Shown in pieces: positions 16,427 to 25,934 of a DNA stretch of 40,439 nt. This DNA comes from an uncultured Bacteroidales bacterium (GTDB lineage: Bacteria > Bacteroidota > Bacteroidia > Bacteroidales > UBA932), in contig CANBDX010000015.1 of assembly GCA_947367315.1 (NCBI GenBank), positions 1-40,439 on the forward strand, given 5' to 3'. The notes under the pieces are model-generated. The model worked only from the letters and a program-made list of their open reading frames with translations. It did no database searches and was not told where the DNA came from. Each line of letters begins with the position of its first letter. The stretch's first letter is position 1. Made by a program: the position numbers and the translations under genes.

Positions 16427-18202
16427 ATGAAAAATTTTGTTAAGATGACTCTTGCCACACTTACCGGACTTCTCATATTCGGTATCGTGGCTTTCTTCCT
16501 CTTCTTTGGAATGATCGGAGCCGTAGCGGCTTTGGGTGACACCCAACCGGTGATGCCTGAACAGGCTGTCCTTAAAATAGACATGTCCACTATGGCTCTG
16601 GCTGAGCAGACAACCGAAGCAGACCCGCTGACAATGCTCCAGAACGCAGAGACAATATCACCTGTGGGTATCTACAGCGCAGTAAGCGCTATAAAGGCTG
16701 CGGCTCAGGATCCTGCAGTAAAGTTCATATACATGAAGCCGGACGGTGTAATCGGAGGATTCGCACAGATAGAGGAATTCAGAAAAGCCCTTGCAGACTT
16801 CCGCAACAGCGGCAAGGCCATTGTTTCATACATCGAGAATCCCAGCAACGGCAGCTACTACCTCGCGTCAGTTTCCGACAAAGTCTATATGACATGCCAT
16901 GACGGAGGTATGAACATGTTCACAGGTATTTCATCACAGATGATATTCCTCAAGGATATTCTCGACAGACTCGGAGTCAATGTCCAGCTCATCAGACACG
17001 GTAAATACAAATCGGCCGGAGAAATGTTCGTCAGAAGCACCTCCAGCAAGGAGAATATGGAACAGAACAAGGCCATGATCACATCTATCTGGGAGAATTG
17101 GGCAAAGGAAATCGCCTCGTCAAGAGGCATCACTGTAGATAACCTCAATGCAATGCTTGACAATCTCGAGCTGAACTTCCCTACAGATTTCCTTGATAAA
17201 GGACTGGTAGATGAGCTTCTGACACGTGAAGAGCTTGAAGGTAAGCTCTGCGACCTGTTCGTGGCTGAAAAACCAGAAGACATCCAGACGATTTCCCTTC
17301 AGGATTATGCATCACTTCAGACATCATTCAGTCTGAACTCCAAGGGCAAGATCGCGGTAATCTACGCCAACGGTGACATCATGGACGGTGACGACAAGAA
17401 CGTAGTGGCCGGCGACAGGTATGCAAAGATTATTTCAGACGTAAGAAAAGACAGCACAATCAAAGCTGTTGTCCTTCGAGTCAATTCCCCAGGAGGAAGC
17501 GTACTCGCATCAGAGAAAATCAAGACAGAAATCGGACTTCTTCAGCAGAGAGTGCCGGTTGTTGCTTCATATGGAGACTATGCAGCATCTGGAGGATACT
17601 GGATATCATCAGGTTGCGACAAGATATTCTCAGACGCCACAACTCTTACCGGAAGCATCGGAGTATTCAGCATGATACCGGACCTCAGCAAGACTCTCAG
17701 CGACAAGGTTCATGTAAACATAACACCTGTAAACTCCAATCGTCATGCAGACATGTACAATTGCCTCAGGCCTCTTGACCCTAAAGAGGTTGCATACATG
17801 CAGGCAAATGTAGAGAAGATTTACGGAAGGTTTACGGAAATCGTCGCCGAAGGACGAGATATGACCGTTCCTCAGGTGGATAATATCGCTCAGGGAAGAG
17901 TCTGGACAGGAGCCGAAGCTCTAGAAATCGGTCTCGTAGACCAGATTGGAACTCTCGAAGACGCAATAACATGGGCGGCTCTCTCCATAGAAGGAGTATC
18001 GGATGTAAGCGAAGTGAATATAGCGGAATATCCTAAGCCGCTTACGGGAATAGAACTCCTGCTCGAGTCATTAGGCATGGGCAAAGAGAGCGTATTTGCA
18101 GGAACTCCATTCGAAAGCATCGTGAATGCATTCGGAGACATAAGTGCTGCCGATTACGGAAAAGTATTTGCGAGAATGCCATATGAGATAACGCTACGAT
18201 AG
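16427..18202 (+). CDS. sppA: Signal peptide peptidase SppA, 67 kDa type
   Basis: 591 residues, matching the long (two-repeat) SppA class. One N-terminal membrane segment (about residues 8-36) anchors it, with the protease in the periplasm. It cleaves leftover signal peptides after they are released by signal peptidase. In the first repeat the general base is Lys 195 in HGKYKSAGE. The second repeat carries the nucleophile Ser 388 in DYAASGGYW, aligned with Ser 409 of E. coli SppA, and NSPGGSVLASE builds the oxyanion region. A TAACTTTG box at 16310-16317 could be its promoter, though no -33 element is spaced correctly. The stop lies inside the hairpin shared with tilS. Confidence 0.94.
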   Translation: MKNFVKMTLATLTGLLIFGIVAFFLFFGMIGAVAALGDTQPVMPEQAVLKIDMSTMALAEQTTEADPLTMLQNAETISPVGIYSAVSAIKAAAQDPAVKFIYMKPDGVIGGFAQIEEFRKALADFRNSGKAIVSYIENPSNGSYYLASVSDKVYMTCHDGGMNMFTGISSQMIFLKDILDRLGVNVQLIRHGKYKSAGEMFVRSTSSKENMEQNKAMITSIWENWAKEIASSRGITVDNLNAMLDNLELNFPTDFLDKGLVDELLTREELEGKLCDLFVAEKPEDIQTISLQDYASLQTSFSLNSKGKIAVIYANGDIMDGDDKNVVAGDRYAKIISDVRKDSTIKAVVLRVNSPGGSVLASEKIKTEIGLLQQRVPVVASYGDYAASGGYWISSGCDKIFSDATTLTGSIGVFSMIPDLSKTLSDKVHVNITPVNSNRHADMYNCLRPLDPKEVAYMQANVEKIYGRFTEIVAEGRDMTVPQVDNIAQGRVWTGAEALEIGLVDQIGTLEDAITWAALSIEGVSDVSEVNIAEYPKPLTGIELLLESLGMGKESVFAGTPFESIVNAFGDISAADYGKVFARMPYEITLR

Positions 18203-18210
18203 CGTTATCT
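18186..18210. terminator. Hairpin containing the stop codons of sppA and tilS
   Basis: AGATAACGCT (18186-18195) pairs perfectly with AGCGTTATCT (18201-18210) over a 5-base loop. The sppA stop TAG is 18200-18202 and the tilS stop (TAG on the minus strand) is 18194-18196. It is symmetric, so it can act for both directions. The plus-strand tail is only weakly T-rich. Confidence 0.65.
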
Positions 18211-19579
18211 TAATAACCTTATATGTGTCAGGTCCTATTTTGCAGCGGTCATCGATCCTTGCGCCCAGAAGGCCTGACACATGTTGTTTTTCAGCAAGCC
18301 CCGGGGTCTGCACATCCACAATAACTATAGCTTCCTCCTTGGCACGGAAGTCATATTTAAGGTCAGCGAACAGATCGCTGACTTTCTTTTTCCCCTTCAT
18401 TCCGAGAGGTATAAGCCAGTCCCCCTGCATCCAACGCCGGCAGACGAACGGAAAACGAAGAACATCAGCATCCATGACGATTACCCCGTCAGGCTGTTTC
18501 AAAGGCATACCGGCATCCCAGGGCAGCACCTCCACCTCGAATGACCTGCCGTTGAAGAAGTACTTTCCTGCAGAACGTACCGTCATTATAGGTTCGGAAA
18601 GAGTTGTGGCACGATGTTCATCCTCTCGAGGACACACCGTAAGAGAGTCTCGGCCGGTAACAAGGATATGGGTAGGAGATTCGAAGCGTTTACCGGAGAG
18701 GGTCCTTTCAGAAGACAGAAGCGCCTCCAGAGATTCCAGAGACTGGGAATTGAAACCGAAAGGAGACAGTATATAATATAATAGGTATTCCCAATGCGCC
18801 ACCGCCTTCAGACGAGTCACAGAAATGACTGTGCCAGATTCATCGACTACCTCATCCGCCGCCTTACGGCACCACTGTTCCACAATATCGGAAGCTGCGG
18901 AGAAATACGAGATATCCCGGTTCAAGGTACGAACAAAAGACGGGTTGATCTTTTCAAAGAAAGGAAAGACGTCGTTACGAAGACTGTTGCGCCTGTATTC
19001 GGAAGACAAATTGGTGCTGTCGTTCCTGTATATGATTCCTTCGGCAAAGGCATAGCCCTCGATCTGCTTTCTCGTAAAATCCAGCAAAGGACGATACAGG
19101 ACTACATCCGGAGCTTCACCATAAGGAAGCGCAGAGATTTCCGACATGCAGGAGAGTCCGTTCATGCCGGTTCCGCGCAACAGATTCAGCAGCAGCGTCT
19201 CGGCATTGTCATTGGCATTATGTGCCACGGCCAGCACCTTGTAGCCGTGTTCGCGGCAAAGATCAGCAAACCATCCGTATCGAAGGTCGCGGGCCGCCAT
19301 CTCAATGCTTATTCCTTCAGAAGCGGCATAGCGTTTAGTATCAAAACGCGTCACATGAAGCCGCACTCCATGTCCTTCCGCCCATTCCCTGACCAGGGCT
19401 TCGTCCCCGTCGCTTTCTTCTGAGCGAAGGGAGAAGTTGCAATGAGCCACAGCGAAGTCCTCAGGCCTGAAAGTCCTCAGGAAAAGATGCGCAAGACACA
19501 TAGAGTCCACTCCTCCGCTAACCGCCAGGAGGAATGGACCCTTCATGCTGCCTGTTTTCTGAACGAAACGCCTGAGCAT
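18194..19579 (-). CDS. tilS: tRNA(Ile)-lysidine synthetase
   Basis: 461 residues. The PP-loop SGGVDS at residues 21-26 binds ATP. AVAHNANDNAETLLLNLLRGTGMNGL is the second family signature, and the C-terminal domain (WMQGDWLIPLGMKGKKKVSDLFADLK) is the TilS tRNA-recognition module. The enzyme attaches lysine to C34 of the CAU-anticodon tRNA-Ile, changing it to read AUA, and is essential in most bacteria. It is the last gene of proS-DUF3078-tilS, 6 bases after the DUF3078 stop. It converges with sppA, overlapping by 9 bases. Confidence 0.94.
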   Translation of the reverse strand: MLRRFVQKTGSMKGPFLLAVSGGVDSMCLAHLFLRTFRPEDFAVAHCNFSLRSEESDGDEALVREWAEGHGVRLHVTRFDTKRYAASEGISIEMAARDLRYGWFADLCREHGYKVLAVAHNANDNAETLLLNLLRGTGMNGLSCMSEISALPYGEAPDVVLYRPLLDFTRKQIEGYAFAEGIIYRNDSTNLSSEYRRNSLRNDVFPFFEKINPSFVRTLNRDISYFSAASDIVEQWCRKAADEVVDESGTVISVTRLKAVAHWEYLLYYILSPFGFNSQSLESLEALLSSERTLSGKRFESPTHILVTGRDSLTVCPREDEHRATTLSEPIMTVRSAGKYFFNGRSFEVEVLPWDAGMPLKQPDGVIVMDADVLRFPFVCRRWMQGDWLIPLGMKGKKKVSDLFADLKYDFRAKEEAIVIVDVQTPGLAEKQHVSGLLGARIDDRCKIGPDTYKVIKITLS

Positions 19580-19585
19580 CAGATG

Positions 19586-20677
19586 TTATTTTTTGTTTGC
19601 GATTGTATAGGTGAATCCGAATGCGAGAGACTCCTTGAACTGAATCCTCTGCTTTCCGGGAATACCCTGCTCAGCTTCTTCCGTAGTCTGAATCTTTACC
19701 TTATCGTCATAGATGAGGTTGGTCACGAACGTGAGGGAGAAGTACTTGGCAAGCTTCCACTCGAAACGGTTGTCCCAGTTCACACGGAGATTCTCCGGCT
19801 TGTCGAGATAGTCCGAAAAGAGCACTACCTGAGTTGAATACTTGAAATTATCATTGATGTTCGCAGCCACATCGATCTTCATCTGCGCACCGAACTCGAA
19901 TCTTGAAGACTCATACTGGGATCCGTCTGTAGGGACACCTTCGGTCTTGCCTTCATACTGCTTCTTCAGAGGCATACTGTAACTTGCCCTCAAAGCCTCA
20001 TCTCCCACGATCACGAAACCTCCTGTAATAGGTGCTAAGTTCACGGAGAGCCATTTCAGAGGCTTGTAATCGATACCGAGCGCGAGATTGGTGTATGCCG
20101 GAGCAAGGAATCCCGACTTCAGCTTCTTGAAGGCGATCCAGTCCTCGCGGACAGGCTTCTCATTATCACCGAAAGAAGATCCGTCTGCCTTTGTCGTAGG
20201 GGTAGGATAATCGTATGTGTTGCTGAACTGAGACTTGAAATCGTAGTTGGCAGAGAAGTAAAGCACATCCTTATATGCCTTGTAGCCCCATTTGCTCTCG
20301 AGGTATATACGGTCACTGTTCTTCTGGAAGATCGGCTTCGAAGAAGTATAAAGAAATCCGTAGTCAAGCTGGAGACGGTTGTTCCAGAACATCTCGTTGA
20401 GCTTCCAGTTTGCATTTCCGTCCACAAATCCCTGAAGGCTGACTGTATTGTCACCACCGGCAGCCCAGTTTGTAAGGGATGTCTGACCGATATTTATCTG
20501 GGTCTTGAGGTTTGTGGTCCAGTTGGTAGGCTTCTTCTCCGGTTTCTTTTCCACCTGGTCAGCGTTAGTATATGCCTGTGCAGCCTCAAGAACCGCCTTC
20601 TGCGCATCAGTCAATTCCTGGGCATATGTTCCTGCAGCCACGAACAAGGCAGCGCAAATCAAAACAATCTTTTTCAT
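19586..20677 (-). CDS. DUF3078 family outer-membrane beta-barrel protein
   Basis: 363 residues with a signal peptide ending near GTYAQ (residue 20). The mature start, NWTTNLKTQINIGQTSLTNW, then AAGGDNTVSLQG, is the hallmark of the Bacteroidota DUF3078 family. The rest alternates hydrophobic and polar residues in beta-strand fashion (LQLDYGFLYT, YFSANYDFKSQFSN, FEFGAQMKIDVAANI, FSLTFVTNLIYDD) and ends in an aromatic strand, as expected for an outer-membrane barrel. Function is not known. It sits between two tRNA-related genes, 12 bases after proS and 6 before tilS, with no shared function that I can see. Confidence 0.85.
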   Translation of the reverse strand: MKKIVLICAALFVAAGTYAQELTDAQKAVLEAAQAYTNADQVEKKPEKKPTNWTTNLKTQINIGQTSLTNWAAGGDNTVSLQGFVDGNANWKLNEMFWNNRLQLDYGFLYTSSKPIFQKNSDRIYLESKWGYKAYKDVLYFSANYDFKSQFSNTYDYPTPTTKADGSSFGDNEKPVREDWIAFKKLKSGFLAPAYTNLALGIDYKPLKWLSVNLAPITGGFVIVGDEALRASYSMPLKKQYEGKTEGVPTDGSQYESSRFEFGAQMKIDVAANINDNFKYSTQVVLFSDYLDKPENLRVNWDNRFEWKLAKYFSLTFVTNLIYDDKVKIQTTEEAEQGIPGKQRIQFKESLAFGFTYTIANKK

Positions 20678-20689
20678 AGTGTCCGTTCA

Positions 20690-22171
20690 TTAATATGATA
20701 TTGCAAAAAGGACCCTCTGGCTGGATGGCTTGCCTGTGTAGATACACTTGCCTTCCTCCACGCACACGGCGCTGTCAACCGGGATACAGCGGATTGTAGC
20801 CTTTGTCTCTTCCTTGATCTTCTCTTCAGTCTCAGGAGTACCGTCCCAGTGGCAGAGAAGGAAGCCTCCCTTGGTAATCTCCTCCTTGAACTCCTCCCAA
20901 GTATCCACCTTGCGGATGCTCTCGTCACGGAATTTGAGGGCCTTTGCATAGATATTAGCCTGAATATCATCAAGAAGAGCGGCAATCACGTCAGCAATGC
21001 CTTCCTGAGGATGCGAAGACTTCTCACATGTGTCACGGCGGGCAAGCTCCACAGTACCGTTCTCAAGGTCGCGACCTCCCATTGCAAGGCGCACCGGAAC
21101 TCCCTTGAGCTCCCACTCTGCGAACTTGAAGCCAGGACGCAGAGTGTCACGTGCATCGATCTTCACGCTTATTCCCTTTGCCTCGAGCTCCTTCTTGAAG
21201 GCATCCATCTTGTCCAGGATGGCGTTGTTCACTGCCTCATCCTTTCCGGTGATAGGAACCATAACGACCTGAATAGGCGCGAGCTTAGGAGGAAGCACGA
21301 GTCCGTTGTCGTCGCCATGAGCCATGATAAGGGCACCCATAAGACGTGTGGAAACGCCCCATGATGTAGCCCATACATACTCCTGCTGGCCTTCCCTGTT
21401 GGTGAACATCACATCAAAAGCCTTTGCAAAGTTCTGACCGAGGAAATGCGACGTACCTGCCTGAAGAGCCTTTCCGTCCTGCATGAGGGCCTCTATAGTC
21501 ATGGTGTCGAGAGCACCGGCGAAACGCTCGTTAGGGCTCTTGTGTCCCACAACTACAGGCACACCCATATAATTACGCGCGAAATCCGCATATACGTTCA
21601 CCATCTTCATTGTCTCTTCCTCGGCCTCCTGACGGGTCGCATGAGCTGTGTGGCCTTCCTGCCAGAGGAACTCTGCGGTACGGAGGAAAAGACGTGTACG
21701 CATCTCCCAACGAACCACGTTAGCCCACTGGTTGCAGAGGATAGGGAGATCCCTCCATGAAGTCACCCAGTTCTTGTAGGTGTTCCAGATGATGGTCTCG
21801 GAAGTAGGACGTACGATGAGCTCCTCTTCAAGCTTTGCTGAAGGGTCCACCACCACGCCGTTTCCGTCAGGATCAGCCATGAGCCTGTGATGTGTCACCA
21901 CAGCACATTCCTTTGCAAAACCTTCCACATGCTCCGCCTCACGGCTTAGGAAAGACTTAGGGATGAAAAGAGGGAAATAAGCATTCTGATGGCCTGTGTC
22001 CTTGAACATCTTGTCAAGCACATCCTGCATCTTCTCCCATATCGCATATCCGTAAGGCTTGATCACCATACATCCTCTTACGGCAGAACGCTCTGCCAGA
22101 TCAGCCTTTACAACCAGATTATCATACCACTGAGAGTAGTTATCTGACCTTTTGGTAACTTCTTTTGCCAT
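20690..22171 (-). CDS. proS: Prolyl-tRNA synthetase, archaeal/eukaryotic-like form
   Basis: 493 residues, a class II synthetase charging tRNA-Pro. The short length, the absence of the roughly 180-residue editing insertion, and the ending RVLFAISY identify the archaeal/eukaryotic-like type. Visible landmarks are [20 protein letters not shown] (motif 1 region), [29 protein letters not shown] (motif 2) and [20 protein letters not shown] (motif 3). The C-terminal zinc-type domain has spaced cysteines ([23 protein letters not shown]). The first gene of a three-gene minus-strand operon. In the 188-base upstream gap (22172-22359) I find no exact TAnnTTTG box on either strand. Confidence 0.94.
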   Translation of the reverse strand: MAKEVTKRSDNYSQWYDNLVVKADLAERSAVRGCMVIKPYGYAIWEKMQDVLDKMFKDTGHQNAYFPLFIPKSFLSREAEHVEGFAKECAVVTHHRLMADPDGNGVVVDPSAKLEEELIVRPTSETIIWNTYKNWVTSWRDLPILCNQWANVVRWEMRTRLFLRTAEFLWQEGHTAHATRQEAEEETMKMVNVYADFARNYMGVPVVVGHKSPNERFAGALDTMTIEALMQDGKALQAGTSHFLGQNFAKAFDVMFTNREGQQEYVWATSWGVSTRLMGALIMAHGDDNGLVLPPKLAPIQVVMVPITGKDEAVNNAILDKMDAFKKELEAKGISVKIDARDTLRPGFKFAEWELKGVPVRLAMGGRDLENGTVELARRDTCEKSSHPQEGIADVIAALLDDIQANIYAKALKFRDESIRKVDTWEEFKEEITKGGFLLCHWDGTPETEEKIKEETKATIRCIPVDSAVCVEEGKCIYTGKPSSQRVLFAISY

Positions 22172-22359
22172 TGTATATTGTTTTTTATTGTTTTTATATC
22201 CATTTTTGCCTTTGCAAGCAAACCTGTACGTATTTCAGGTGTCCAAACAGATGACTCTGCCGGCGCCCAGTCACACATCAATGCCACGGTACATTTATTG
22301 CAGATGCAAACAGGTTGCGAAGATACGAAATTATTATGAATAAAATAGGAGAAACACAC

Positions 22360-23586
22360 ATGAAAAAGAGTTCAGCACTGACAATCGCCATTGCCGTAAT
22401 CCTTTCATCATGCGGCACAACTGCCCGATACACCTCGTCAGACAATTCTCCGAGGTTTCAGGACGGAATATACAGCAGCGCCCCATCCATGAGAACATCT
22501 CAGGAAAAGGCAGAGGCAAAAGCCGAGACAGACGAACTTGTCAAGAAGACAAAGGAATCCGCCATCTATCTTTTAGGAGAGAAGAAGGACACCATCATGA
22601 TTCCGGAGAACATGTCGGCAAGAATACAGTTCGACCAGAAGGTAGGAGGAACAGTTGTGACAGTAGGTGAAAATCCGTTTGACTGGAGATACGACCTCGA
22701 GAACAACTACGGATACTATTACGGGCCATACAGCATCGGAAGTTCATGGTACTGGAGCAGACATTACAATCCATGGTACTGGAATTCATGGGCCTACACC
22801 CCTTGGAGATATCACGGATGGTACGACCCGTTCTACATATCAGGGTGGTATGACCCTTGGTACTACGGATTCGGAGGGTGGTATGACCCTTGGTACTGCG
22901 GATGGCCTCATTACCATCACTATTGCGGATGGTACGGAGGCTGGGACCCACACTGGGGCCACCATGGTCCGGGATACCTTCCAGGAGGCGAAAGACCTGA
23001 TAACGGACGCGACAGATGGCACGGGCTCAGGGCAGCCACCGGAAGCGGAAGCATAGCATCCGGAACAGGCGCAATCCGCGGAGGAAGCGGCAGCAGCGGC
23101 ACCCGCATAGGAACCACCCGCGGTGAATCATCAGCAAGACCGACATCCATCACAAGACGTCCGGGGACAGACGCAAGATCAGCTTCAAGAGTCGAATCCG
23201 GTACATCCGGCGTAAGGGCGCCTCAGAAAAACGGAGTATCCGGCATCGTCAGCAAGCCATCAGACAACGGAAAGAAGCCTGCGGGAAGATACACAGGCCA
23301 GTCCAACTACCGCAAGCCTTCCACCCAGACTGCTCCGGCAAGGAACCTCACCGAGAGCAGGGACAGGATCAACAACGAAGCGCGCAGGACAGACAGCAGG
23401 GTGAAGGAAGACCGGAGCTACGACAACAGCTACGACAGGGGCACTACCTACAACCGCAGCTCGTCATACAACCGCAGTTCGTCAAGCTACAGCACGCCGT
23501 CATATAACCGCTCGTCAGGAGGCGCCGGCAGTTCGTCAGGTGGATTCAGCAGAAGCGGCGGAAGCGGTGCAGGACGTAGAAGATAA
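22360..23586 (+). CDS. Trp/Tyr/Gly-rich lipoprotein with low-complexity C-terminus
   Basis: 408 residues from ATG 22360; earlier in-frame ATGs exist but this one gives a proper lipoprotein signal (lipobox LSSC, Cys 18). Residues about 35-105 are ordinary, with a Glu/Lys helix followed by a short strand region. Residues about 105-200 are extremely rich in Trp, Tyr, Gly, His and Pro, with repeats of GWYDPWY; a 22-base DNA repeat at 22843-22864 recurs at 22876-22897 (33-base period, 11 codons). The last half is Ser/Arg/Gly/Tyr-rich (YNRSSSYNRSSSSYS) and probably disordered. I do not recognise a functional family. A FadL-like gene starts 24 bases downstream, so the two may be expressed together at the outer membrane. 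Confidence 0.75.
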   Translation: MKKSSALTIAIAVILSSCGTTARYTSSDNSPRFQDGIYSSAPSMRTSQEKAEAKAETDELVKKTKESAIYLLGEKKDTIMIPENMSARIQFDQKVGGTVVTVGENPFDWRYDLENNYGYYYGPYSIGSSWYWSRHYNPWYWNSWAYTPWRYHGWYDPFYISGWYDPWYYGFGGWYDPWYCGWPHYHHYCGWYGGWDPHWGHHGPGYLPGGERPDNGRDRWHGLRAATGSGSIASGTGAIRGGSGSSGTRIGTTRGESSARPTSITRRPGTDARSASRVESGTSGVRAPQKNGVSGIVSKPSDNGKKPAGRYTGQSNYRKPSTQTAPARNLTESRDRINNEARRTDSRVKEDRSYDNSYDRGTTYNRSSSYNRSSSSYSTPSYNRSSGGAGSSSGGFSRSGGSGAGRRR

Positions 23587-23610
23587 TAGAGGGATTAAAA
23601 CTTTGACAGT

Positions 23611-25230
23611 ATGAAAAGTACATTTACAATAATTGCAACGGCTCTGCTGGCAGCCGCATACGCAAATGCCCAGACAGCTGCAGATGCATTCCTTTTCAGC
23701 GAAAACAACTATGAGGGAACTGCACGCACGGTGGCGATGGGAAATGCATTTACAGCACTTGGTGGAGATATCGGATCGGTTACATTCAACCCGGCAGGTA
23801 CGGCAGTGGCCAAATATTCACAGTTCAGCTTCACCCCGGGCCTGACCTTCTCCAGCAACACCACGCAGGGTGTGCCTTACAACGGAGAGGAACTGACATA
23901 TTTCCAGAGGCAGATGAAGAGCAGCACCACAGCCCTCAACCTACCCCAGCTTGGCATGGTAATGAACTGGAACACCAACAGGACATCCGGCCTCAAGAAT
24001 GTGAGCTTCGGGTTCACCGTAAACAAGACCAATTCATGGAATGAGGATGTATATGCCAGCGGCACCAACTCCAAGACCAGTTTCATGGGAGCCATGGCAG
24101 CAGGGGCCAGCGGTCTTATTGCGGATAATCTGGCTTCGGAAGATGCCTTCTTCAACAACCAGCCTTGGAGAGATGTGGTCGGATATCAGAGCGGTATGAT
24201 TTCCCCATACGCCACCGATGAGTACGGAGATCTATTCATCGGAGCAAGCGAAGCTCTCTACGACAACGGAGACATTGCTGTTCCGGGCAAACTTGCACAG
24301 ACCTACGGCAGATATGTCCAGGGAGACAAATTCGAATACCTCTTCAATGCAGCAGCCAACTTCTCGGACTTCGTATATGTAGGAGCCAGCTTCGGACTCG
24401 TATCTTTAACATATGACTATCTGGAATATTTCAAGGAAGCCGCAGAGGATCCGCATGATTTTGAAAACGTATTCTCGGATGCTCAGGGAAACGAATACAC
24501 AGCCTACTTCAAGGACATGCGTTTCAAGTACAACTATGAAGTGGACGGCAGCGGATACTTCGGCAAATTAGGCATACTGGTTACTCCTGGAGCCGGCATC
24601 AGGATCGGAGCTGCAATACAGACCCCATCTGTAATGAATATATACGAGCAGTGGTGTTACTATGGAGCCACAGTCTTCACCGACTCTCAATTCAATGCAG
24701 AATCGACCAGTCCATGGGGAGATTACAGCTATACTGTCATATCTCCTTACAGAGCCAACCTCGGACTTGCGTATACCATCGGCAACCTTGCTGTTGTAAG
24801 CGCGGACTATGAATTCGCGGATTACGGTCAGATGAAATTCAAGATGGACGCCGAGGAGAGGTACTATGCCGAAAAGCTAAATAAACAGATAAAGTCAGAG
24901 TATGGCCTGTCACATATGTTCAGGGCCGGAGTAGAGGTCAAGCCAATGAGAGTACTTGCCGTCAGGGCCGGATACAACCTCACGACAAGTCCCGAAAAGA
25001 ACCTTCCTGTAACATTGAGACAGAATGTCTCATTCGGACTTGGATACGTATCGGATAAATCATTCTTCGCAGACGTTGCATGCAGATATGCCTTCACTAC
25101 AAGCGAAAGATTTATGCCTTACAGCGATTACATCTTCGACGCAGACGACAACATAGAAGTGCCTTCGCCTGAAATAAGGAACGACCATTCACTATGGAAG
25201 GTTCTCCTTACCCTTGGTTGGAGATTCTAG
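23611..25230 (+). CDS. OmpP1/FadL-family outer-membrane transport protein
   Basis: 539 residues with a signal peptide (cleavage near ANAQ, residue 21). The segment ARTVAMGNAFTALGGDIGSV followed by TFNPAGTA is the FadL/OmpP1 N-terminal signature that forms the hatch. The body shows barrel strands and ends in a short hydrophobic strand ending W-R-F (LLTLGWRF), which fits an outer-membrane C-terminal signal. FadL proteins let long-chain fatty acids or other hydrophobic compounds cross the outer membrane. In Bacteroidota, members often have no defined substrate. The gene converges with the WbqC-like gene, overlapping by 23 bases. Confidence 0.85.
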   Translation: MKSTFTIIATALLAAAYANAQTAADAFLFSENNYEGTARTVAMGNAFTALGGDIGSVTFNPAGTAVAKYSQFSFTPGLTFSSNTTQGVPYNGEELTYFQRQMKSSTTALNLPQLGMVMNWNTNRTSGLKNVSFGFTVNKTNSWNEDVYASGTNSKTSFMGAMAAGASGLIADNLASEDAFFNNQPWRDVVGYQSGMISPYATDEYGDLFIGASEALYDNGDIAVPGKLAQTYGRYVQGDKFEYLFNAAANFSDFVYVGASFGLVSLTYDYLEYFKEAAEDPHDFENVFSDAQGNEYTAYFKDMRFKYNYEVDGSGYFGKLGILVTPGAGIRIGAAIQTPSVMNIYEQWCYYGATVFTDSQFNAESTSPWGDYSYTVISPYRANLGLAYTIGNLAVVSADYEFADYGQMKFKMDAEERYYAEKLNKQIKSEYGLSHMFRAGVEVKPMRVLAVRAGYNLTTSPEKNLPVTLRQNVSFGLGYVSDKSFFADVACRYAFTTSERFMPYSDYIFDADDNIEVPSPEIRNDHSLWKVLLTLGWRF

Positions 25231-25933
25231 GCAGTTGTTTAAGAAATAATATACTGTCCGGACCTTCATTGAAAAGGAGGTCCATTATGGACAGATCGGA
25301 TTTGAAGCCGTATTTCGGGGCGAAGACCTGGAAATACGGCTTTTCCAGTCCCAGATTCTCAAGAATGACATTCTGGCGCTTAGGATGTATGACTTCCCTA
25401 AGATCGTCACACTTCACCGGACCAGTCTCAGTCATCACCACGCTGTCGCCAGAATAATCTACAGTAGTTCTGATATCCACCTTCAGTCCTATCTTTTCGA
25501 CAAAAAAGGCGATAAGCCTCATATTGAGTTCGAACAATGTCTCCGGACGCGAATCCAGTATGGCGAACAATTCGTCACGATAATATTCAAAATAAGCGGA
25601 CGTCATATAAGCGGACTCTATCGCCCTCTTATGCTGGTGGAGCCACGGCTTTGCATAATCCACCTTCACCTCGCTGATAAGATGCTTATGCGTCCCGTCT
25701 TCATGCCTTATAGGGAAAGAAAGGGTCTGCACACCGTCTGCCGCATAGAAACGGCAGCGATTGCGGTATGACTGTTTCTGGAAGTTCTCGCAGGCTTCGA
25801 TATAAACGACAGACGGCGACAACTCCAGAGAGTTGCCGTCGCCACGTCTGCTTATCAGTCCCTCCATATCCTGAGCCATAGCCGCAAAGTAGGACACCGG
25901 AGGAAAATATGCTGTAGAAAATAGCTTTGTCAC
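25208..25933 (-). CDS. WbqC-like family protein
   Basis: 241 residues. The opening STAYFPPVSYFAAM and later YIEACENFQKQSYRNRCRFY match the WbqC-like family, found in O-antigen and polysaccharide clusters and in Bacteroidota genomes generally. The biochemical role is not settled; some members are thought to take part in sugar or aminotransferase steps. The start is GTG at 25933, just one base after the lpxA stop, and no better ATG exists near it, so translation is probably coupled to lpxA. Its position at the end of lpxD-lpxC-lpxA suggests a link with lipid A or LPS assembly, which is inference. The 3' end overlaps the FadL-like gene. Confidence 0.82.
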   Translation of the reverse strand: MTKLFSTAYFPPVSYFAAMAQDMEGLISRRGDGNSLELSPSVVYIEACENFQKQSYRNRCRFYAADGVQTLSFPIRHEDGTHKHLISEVKVDYAKPWLHQHKRAIESAYMTSAYFEYYRDELFAILDSRPETLFELNMRLIAFFVEKIGLKVDIRTTVDYSGDSVVMTETGPVKCDDLREVIHPKRQNVILENLGLEKPYFQVFAPKYGFKSDLSIMDLLFNEGPDSILFLKQLPRISNQG

Positions 25934-25934
25934 C

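Noticed and set aside
20690..22171. Archaeal-type prolyl-tRNA synthetase as a sign of recent gene transfer
   Set aside because: This form is common in Bacteroidota, and its base composition and codon use match the neighbours.
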